This document shows, piece after piece, positions 58,108 through 64,000 of a DNA stretch of 64,000 nucleotides. The notes beneath the pieces were generated by a model. The model worked only from the letters and a program-made list of their open reading frames with translations. It was not told where the DNA came from and did no database searches. Source of the stretch: Ziziphus jujuba (taxonomy: Eukaryota; Streptophyta; Magnoliopsida; Rosales; Rhamnaceae). Where the stretch lies: positions 29,945,501 to 30,009,500 of the forward strand of contig NC_083383.1 of NCBI RefSeq assembly GCF_031755915.1. Reading direction: 5' to 3'. The translations under genes were made by a program, and so were the position numbers. The stretch's first letter is position 1; each line of letters starts with the position of its first letter.

Positions 58108-61100
58108 ATTTTGGATTCAGCCTGTTCGTTTCACATCTGTCTCCATAGGGATTGGTTCTCTTCTTATGTTCCGGTGGATAAAGGTGTTGTGTTGATGGGA
58201 GATGATCATCCTTGCTGTGTCATCGGCATTGGAACTGTAAGGGTGAAGATGCATGATGGAATTATCAGAACACTATCTGAGGTACGTCACGTTCCAGATA
58301 TGTCTAAAAATTTAATTTCTTTATCTGCTTTGGACAAGTCTGGTTGTTCTTTTTCTGGTGGAGGTGGAGTTTTGAGGGTTCTGAAGGGTGCCTTGGTGGT
58401 GATGAAAGCTAGCCTGGTTGGTACATTATACAGGCTACAGGGTTCTGTGGTAATGGGGTCGGCTGCTGTTTCAGTGTCCATGTCAGATTCGGATATTACT
58501 CGTTTGTGGCATATGAGATTGGGCCATATGAGTGAGAAAGGTTTGGCGATGTTGAGCAAACGGAGTTTGCTTGGTGATCGGAGTATCTCGAAGTTGGAGT
58601 TTTGTGAACATTGTGTGTTTGGGAAGCAGAAGAGAGTTAGCTTCAGTACTGGAATTCACAAAACCAAAGGTACTCTAGACTACATTCATTCAGATCTTTG
58701 GGGACCCGCACATACTGCTTCTAAGGGTGGTGGCAGATATATGTTGACCTTCATTGATGATTTCTCCAGGAAGGTCTGGGTATATTTTTTGAAGCACAAG
58801 AATGACGTATTTACTATCTTCAAGCAATGGAAAGCTTTGGTAGAGAAGCAGACGGAAAGAAGGGTGAAGCGCCTTCGTACAGATAATGGATTGGAGTTCT
58901 GTGATGGTGTTTTCAATGAGTTTTGTAGAAACGAAGGGATTGTTAGACATCTCACAGTTAGAGGAACTCCGCAGCAAAATGGTGTGGCTGAGCGGATGAA
59001 CAGAACTCTTATGGAGAAAGTCCGATGCATGCTGTCGAATTCTGGGTTAGCACAGGAATTTTGGGCAGAAGCAGCTGCTACAGCTTGCTACTTGGTGAAT
59101 CGTTCTCCATCGGCAGCAATCGATTGCAAGACTCCTGAAGAGGTATGGTCTGGAAAACTTGATAATTATTTAGATTTGAAGGTGTTTGGATGCCCTGCCT
59201 ATGTTCATGTTAATGATGGTAAGCTTGAGCCTAGATCGAAGAAGGGCATATTTCTTGGTTACCCGCAGGGTGTAAAAGGATACAGAGTTTGGCTTCCTGA
59301 TCCAAAGTCATCCAAGGTTGTGATTAGCAGGGATGTTGTGTTTGATGAGATGGCAATGCTGCATCCGAAAAAGGAGCTCGTTGTTTCAGACAGTATGCCA
59401 AAGCAGGTGGAGTTTAGGGTGGAGGAAGTAAGTACTTCACAAAATGGTTCAGTTTCAGGCCCATTTGAGACACCCACTCATGTGGAAGAAAAGAGAATTG
59501 AGGAGGTGCAGGAGCATTCGATTGCCAAGGATAGACCTCGCAGGGAGATCAAGAAGCCCTCTAGTTTAGCTGACTATGTCACTTTTGCTTGTGTTGCAGC
59601 ACAGGAGATCGAGAGTTCCAGTGATCCTTGCAACTATTATGAAGCCATTTCATGTGAGGATTCTGCAAAGTGGTTAATTGCTATGCAGGAAGAGGTGGAG
59701 TCGCTTCATAAGAACCACACTTGGGAGTTGGCATTACCTCCAGAGGGTAAGAAGATTGTGGGATGCAAGTGGGTCTACAAAAAGAAAGAAGGCATTCCCG
59801 GTGTTGAAGATGCGAGGTACAAAGCACGTCTAGTAGCGAAGGGGTATTCACAGGTACAGGGAGTTGATTTTAATGATATATTTTCCCCTGTCATTAAACA
59901 TACTTCTATTCGTGCTTTGTTAGCGCTAGTTGCTATGCATGATTTAGAGTTGGAGCAACTAGATGTGAAGACCGCTTTCTTGCATGGTGAGCTTGAGGAG
60001 ACAATTTATATGCAGCAACCCGAAGGTTTCGAAGTTGAAGGAAAAGAGGATCATGTGTGTTTGTTGAAAAGGTCCTTGTATGGTTTGAAGCAATCCCCTC
60101 GTCAGTGGTACAAGCGGTTTGATGGGTTTATGGTTAGCCATGGCTATTCTAGAAGCCAATATGATAGCTGTGTGTATTTTAGGAAGTTGGAAGATGGCTC
60201 ATTTATCTATTTGTTGCTTTATGTTGATGATATGCTGATAGTGGCCAAGAAGAAATCCGATATCAACAGATTGAAAGCAGAATTGAGTGGTGAATTTGAG
60301 ATGAAAGATTTGGGAGCGGCAAAGAAGATTCTTGGTATGGAGATTGAGAGAGATAGATCTGCAGGTAAACTTTTCTTGACTCAAAGATCTTTTGTTGAGA
60401 AAGTTCTGGAGCGTTTTGGAATGAAGAACGCTAAACCTGTAAGTACTCCATTAGCTACTCATTTTAGATTGTCTGCTGATATGTCACCACAGTCGGATAG
60501 AGATATTGAGTATATGTCACATGTTCCTTATTCTAGTGCTGTTGGTAGTTTGATGTATGCTATGGTGTGTACCCGTCCTAACATTGCACATGCTGTTAGT
60601 GTTGTGAGCCGGTATATGGCTAATCCTGGCAAACAACACTGGCAAGCTGTCAAGTGGATTCTAAGGTACTTGAGAGGCACTACTAACACTTGTTTAGAGT
60701 TTGGTGGAAGTAAGGAGGGTGTAAATGGATATGTTGATGCAGATTTTGCTGGGGACCTTGATAGAAGGAGGTCCACTACTGGTTATGTATTTACTCTTGG
60801 AGATACTTCTATCAGTTGGAAGTCTGTTTTGCAAGCAACAGTTGCACTATCAACTACAGAAGCTGAATATATGGCTATAGCTGAAGCGGTGAAAGAAGCT
60901 ATTTGGTTAAGGGCGTTGATAGGTGAGTTGAGCTCTGAGCAGGAGAGTACGGTCATCAATTGTGATAGTCAGAGTGCTATCTATCTCACTAAGGATCAGA
61001 TGTTTCACGAGAGGACAAAACATATAAATGTTCGGTATCATTTTGTACGTGATGTTATTGCTCGTGGAGATATTGTTGTCAGCAAGGTGAGTACTCATGA

Positions 61101-61182
61101 TAATCCTGCTGACATGATGACCAAGGCACATCCAGTAGCCAAGTTTGAGCATTGCTTGGACTTGGTTGGTGTTTGTTGTTGA
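58108..61182 (+). CDS. Copia element 3 Pol (protease, integrase, RT, RNase H), in frame with Gag
   Basis: 1024 sense codons without further interruption. Domains: protease at the start with LDSACSFH (the usual DSG/DSA site); GAG-pre-integrase with the zinc-binding [13 protein letters not shown]...CEHC (about 132-170); integrase core with [15 protein letters not shown] and [16 protein letters not shown]; reverse transcriptase from about 545 ([21 protein letters not shown]) with [11 protein letters not shown] at about 705-715; and RNase H ([36 protein letters not shown]). There is no ATG at the start, so expression needs readthrough of the preceding UGA, or the element is a recent single-mutation casualty. 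All catalytic motifs I checked are present. Confidence 0.93.
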   Translation: MLDSACSFHICLHRDWFSSYVPVDKGVVLMGDDHPCCVIGIGTVRVKMHDGIIRTLSEVRHVPDMSKNLISLSALDKSGCSFSGGGGVLRVLKGALVVMKASLVGTLYRLQGSVVMGSAAVSVSMSDSDITRLWHMRLGHMSEKGLAMLSKRSLLGDRSISKLEFCEHCVFGKQKRVSFSTGIHKTKGTLDYIHSDLWGPAHTASKGGGRYMLTFIDDFSRKVWVYFLKHKNDVFTIFKQWKALVEKQTERRVKRLRTDNGLEFCDGVFNEFCRNEGIVRHLTVRGTPQQNGVAERMNRTLMEKVRCMLSNSGLAQEFWAEAAATACYLVNRSPSAAIDCKTPEEVWSGKLDNYLDLKVFGCPAYVHVNDGKLEPRSKKGIFLGYPQGVKGYRVWLPDPKSSKVVISRDVVFDEMAMLHPKKELVVSDSMPKQVEFRVEEVSTSQNGSVSGPFETPTHVEEKRIEEVQEHSIAKDRPRREIKKPSSLADYVTFACVAAQEIESSSDPCNYYEAISCEDSAKWLIAMQEEVESLHKNHTWELALPPEGKKIVGCKWVYKKKEGIPGVEDARYKARLVAKGYSQVQGVDFNDIFSPVIKHTSIRALLALVAMHDLELEQLDVKTAFLHGELEETIYMQQPEGFEVEGKEDHVCLLKRSLYGLKQSPRQWYKRFDGFMVSHGYSRSQYDSCVYFRKLEDGSFIYLLLYVDDMLIVAKKKSDINRLKAELSGEFEMKDLGAAKKILGMEIERDRSAGKLFLTQRSFVEKVLERFGMKNAKPVSTPLATHFRLSADMSPQSDRDIEYMSHVPYSSAVGSLMYAMVCTRPNIAHAVSVVSRYMANPGKQHWQAVKWILRYLRGTTNTCLEFGGSKEGVNGYVDADFAGDLDRRRSTTGYVFTLGDTSISWKSVLQATVALSTTEAEYMAIAEAVKEAIWLRALIGELSSEQESTVINCDSQSAIYLTKDQMFHERTKHINVRYHFVRDVIARGDIVVSKVSTHDNPADMMTKAHPVAKFEHCLDLVGVCC

Positions 61183-61278
61183 GCTTTGCCTTTAGGGGCT
61201 TTTGTGGAAGAGGATGGCAACTTTTATCGAAGATTGGAGTTTTGTATGTTTTTTCATTCCTTATATGGAATTCGTGTC

Positions 61279-61289
61279 AAGGTGGAGAT
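61279..61289 (+). other. Polypurine tract of copia element 3
   Basis: AAGGTGGAGAT lies directly before the 3' LTR. Confidence 0.8.
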
Positions 61290-61661
61290 TGTTAGAGTTA
61301 GTGACCCGAATTCTTGTTGACCCGACCCGAAAAGCTCACGGTGCGACCCATTTGGTGAAACTAATTTTGGAGAAAAATTTGGGGCTTTGTGGTGGAAGCG
61401 GAGGTCTCGGGCCGATAGAGTTCTGTTCAATTTTAGGGTTTCTTCCGTACTATATATATATATATATATATTTTTGTTCGGCTGTAATTGGGGGTTTAGG
61501 GTATCTCGATTTTGGCTCACCTTTTGTACCAATCTTTCGATATTGGATTTGCTTCTCCCTGCCCGTGGTTTTTCCTGTCAAGGGTTTCTACGTAAATTGT
61601 GTGTTTGTTCTTCGTTTTCTTTGTTTCCGTTGCTATTTGTTTTTCTCCCAATTCCGTAACA
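61290..61661 (+). repeat. 3' LTR of copia element 3
   Basis: 372 bp, TGTTAGAG...CGTAACA, nearly identical to the 5' LTR, followed by CATTG. Confidence 0.95.
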
Positions 61662-61856
61662 CATTGATGTACGGATACATGGATACATGGAGAAGATAGT
61701 AGATTAACATTAATAAGAAAAGGAAGTAGTACATATAGATGAGAAAATTTAATTATAGTTTTTGACATTAATTTCTCACCATGGCTTCGTTGGTGGATAG
61801 CTTTGCATTGGTCTGTGTGTATACATTGGAGCTACCCTCCAATATATGGTGGATAG

Positions 61857-62434
61857 TTAGTTATTCACCGGTGTACCACGGGGACGGTAGTTACTAGGTG
61901 GTGGTTCATTGCCTCCGCCGAGGCCTGGTTTTGGTCTTGGCAAGAATGGTCGATTGCCGAAGACCGGATTTTCTGGTAGGCGTGGACGGGAAAAGCGTGG
62001 AATGCGTGGAAATGGGATCAAACTTTGCCCGTAAGTTGGTAGCTTGACAGAGGAGCCTTTCAAGCCAGAGTTAGCAGGTTGCTTTACTCCTCTTTCTGTG
62101 GATGCACCACATAAATAAATAATTCCATCAATATAAATTTACCACAAAGTTTGAACTAAATTAAAGGAAAATTTATGTATAATTCAACCGAACTTTTAAA
62201 GGAAAACTTTTAAATATTTAATCAGAATAAAAAAAAATTAATAATAAGCTACTAGCTAGTAGTAATGTTAAACTAAAAGGGAAAGGATGCATAACATTTG
62301 GAAGGTATAGGAATTAATTCAGCACTATATACCATTGTTAGGCAAGGCAGCAGACACAGCATAGAGCATGAGCAGGATAGCTGGGATATTGTTGCCATTG
62401 CAATGACTTTGGAGGAAGACTTTGTGAAACTCAT
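61857..62434 (-). pseudogene. Gene F: secreted-family member with a frameshift in its signal peptide
   Basis: Exon 1 is 62434-62333 and exon 2 is 62095-61857 (acceptor CATCCACAG). Exon 1 aligns with gene D but lacks one base after ATGGCAACA. The hydrophobic core AILLMLYAVSAALPNN is now only in the shifted frame, and the annotated frame gives ISQLSCSCSMLCLLP instead. Exon length (102 nt) breaks the phase-1 junction. Exon 2 is clean: ERGVKQPANSGLKGSSVKLP, YGQSLIPFPRIPRFSRPRLP, then PKPGLGGGNEPPPSNYRPR and a stop. The TATA core is altered to TATCAATA (62480-62487). It is probably recently inactivated. Confidence 0.6.
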
Positions 62435-62630
62435 TATTTGCTTTATGGATATGTGCAAGATCGATGAAGGGTGTGATGCTATTGATAGGAAAATTTTCGA
62501 ACTAGTACGTACCGGAAATAAATATATTTGTTGAGCTAGGACCGGAAATAGATATATTTGGTGGGAGAAAAGTAATGAAAAGTTGATTATCTTCTTATCC
62601 AAAAGAAAAGTCTTGGTCTTCCTGCAAAGC

Positions 62631-62685
<55 letters not shown>

Positions 62686-63059
62686 ATATATGAGTAAGTA
62701 TAGTACTTGTTAGTACATTTATGATATTGAAAATTGAAATTTGAGAAATATAATAAATATTATCTAAAATAGATAAATTTTGAACTGTGTAATTAGTTTT
62801 TATTTTTGTTCAAAGTGAAGGTAGTTGGTGGCTGGAATTAGATGAAACAGTAATGATTTGGTTAGGCATTAAAAGGATTTGGGATGATCCCATTCAGATC
62901 CATGGAGCTGGGGAAAATTTTCTCAGATTTGGGAGAAAAAATTGATATTTTGGGAGTTGTTCCTTGATAGGCATACTTCTCAATATTTATATAGAATTTT
63001 GAATCACTAACAGATAAAAATCAATAATTTGGATACTAATATAAAATTGATGTTGTAGA
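62435..63059. other. Region upstream of gene F; (TA)n repeat; no gene
   Basis: A TA run of about 45 bp lies at 62633-62679. The degraded TATA core is at 62480-62487. Nothing else is recognised. Confidence 0.5.
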
Positions 63060-63130
63060 AAGAGAAAAGCCAATGCAGAATGAAGAGGAGGATTGCCTCA
63101 CCATGAAATTGTAGGCATTGAGATACTCAT
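63060..63130 (-). pseudogene. Gene H relic: exon 1 fragment of the secreted-peptide family
   Basis: Reading leftwards from ATG 63130 it runs ATGAGTATCTCAATGCC, then TTTCATGGTGAGGCAATCC, nearly the same as the G relic at 51118. It has the same premature TGA and loses homology at the exon end. Confidence 0.6.
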
Positions 63131-64000
63131 TTTTGATGTTATAGAAAGAAGACAGCACAAGGCAGCTCAATTATTATTATTTTTTTTCTCTAGCCAAAAG
63201 TTTGAAAAGAAGAGCTCAATTGGATGCGGAGAAAGAAGTGCATTTGTTGGTACTTATAAGGTAAATTAACTTGGATTAATTTAGGTGTGGTTTGGTAACA
63301 TGTTAACTTTCGTTTTTGATTTTTTTTTCCACCTAATTATATATAATTTGTTTACTTTAAATATTTAATTAAAAATATTTGAGTCCTTTTAACATCTTTA
63401 ATAATTATAAATTTGAAAGAATTAAAAAATGAAAAAAAAAAAAGAAAACATAAGAGATCAAATTGATGTAATATACAGAAACATTAATGAGCATGAAAAT
63501 TAAACACAATTAAATTTAAAAAAAAAAATTAGCATGTAACGAAATGGCAACTTAGTCATAGATATTTTTAAAACTTACCGAACCTTCAATAATTGAATGG
63601 AAATAGAGCATGGAGTTTGAGACGACCATTAAATAATTGGAATAATTGACGAGGAGACAGTGTCTGAATATTGGTTTTTCCTTGTATTTCTTGATTAACG
63701 GATCCATTAGGATTAGAAAACTGGGGTGTCGATATATTGTCTGTCTCCAAATACTGCCCCATTTTCTGCCCCACCAGCCAAACGATGTCAAGTCAGTATT
63801 GAAATAGAAGAGGGATCTGCACCACGTATCCACCCTTTTGTGCAAAATTTTCGTTCTATTTTCTGAAGTTACCAAAATAACCTCTTACACTTTCGTTCAC
63901 AATGTCACCTATTTTATTTTGTACAAAATAGCTTTGCTTTATTCCAAGACTAATTAATAAATAGTTAAACAAAAATAGAGAAAAAGGAAAACAGTGCTTA
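63060..64000. repeat. Segmental duplication, copy 2 (with 51040-51990)
   Basis: Colinear with 51040-51990 (landmarks listed there). It differs by small indels, including an extra GATATATTGTCTG-containing insert at about 63720-63750. It reaches the window edge, so its full length is unknown. Confidence 0.85.

Larger units (their letters stand above)
56812..61661 (+). mobile_element. Ty1/copia element 3 (Tork/Tnt1-like), young and nearly intact
   Basis: 5' LTR 56812-57181, PBS, gag-pol frame 57238-61182, polypurine tract, 3' LTR 61290-61661. The flanking CATTG (56807-56811 and 61662-61666) is a perfect target duplication. The LTRs differ by about six substitutions and the length of one TA run over 370 bp, by eye. 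The element inserted about 200 bp beyond the 3' end of gene F. Confidence 0.96.

Noticed and set aside
58105..58115. Programmed stop readthrough as an established mechanism for copia element 3
   Set aside because: The bases after UGA are AUU, not a known strong readthrough context, and UGA replaces an expected Trp codon. It is kept only as a testable alternative.

Overview
The window is nuclear DNA of a eudicot plant. It is AT-rich and full of LTR retrotransposons. It also holds one receptor-kinase relic with plant-type introns and a local family of short intron-containing genes for predicted secreted peptides. I see no rRNA, tRNA or CRISPR features and no bacterial-type genes. The species cannot be named from the sequence.

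Layout. (1) 0.5-21 kb is a nested transposon block. An old, broken Ty1/copia element (about 0.53-17.6 kb) was hit by three insertions of one Ty3/gypsy LTR family or landed next to them. The first is a whole element (930-11470) with an intact 1524-codon gag-pol and, unusually, LTRs in inverted rather than direct orientation. The second is an old minus-strand solo LTR (14328-17090). The third is a younger plus-strand solo LTR with a perfect 5-bp target duplication (18148-21048). (2) 21.9-29.7 kb is a complete but dead copia element with matching 5-bp target duplications (AGATC), lying inside an older inverted-repeat (MITE-like) sequence. (3) 30.5-34.3 kb is a G-type lectin S-receptor-like kinase pseudogene with seven recognisable exons. 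(4) 36.0-63.2 kb is a run of minus-strand genes and relics sharing one architecture: exon 1 encodes a signal peptide, a phase-1 intron follows, and exon 2 encodes a short Pro/His/Gly-rich or basic tail. I label them A (36.1-36.6 kb), B (41.6-42.1), C (46.2-46.6), G relic (50.4-51.1), D (53.2-53.9), E (55.4-55.6, exon 2 only), F (61.9-62.4) and H relic (63.1). Several share a TATA box inside a conserved promoter core, and B and C share a G-box. Tandem and segmental duplications of all sizes surround them. (5) Two further transposons sit in this gene array: a composite palindromic LTR cluster (37622-40002) and a young copia element (56812-61661; TSD CATTG). The copia gag-pol is open throughout except for one UGA at the gag/protease junction.

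How the parts work together. The retroelements are independent units. Each carries PBS, gag, protease, integrase, reverse transcriptase and RNase H, or remnants of them. The gypsy LTR has a dense array of W-box cores in its U3, which suggests WRKY-responsive transcription. The secreted-peptide array looks like a birth-and-death family. B is intact. C has re-started at a downstream ATG. D carries a frameshift that converts an extensin-like tail into another reading frame. A, E, F, G and H show successive stages of decay. I cannot assign this family to a known peptide class and consider it the most interesting gene-level content. The inverted-LTR gypsy element is the most interesting structural content.
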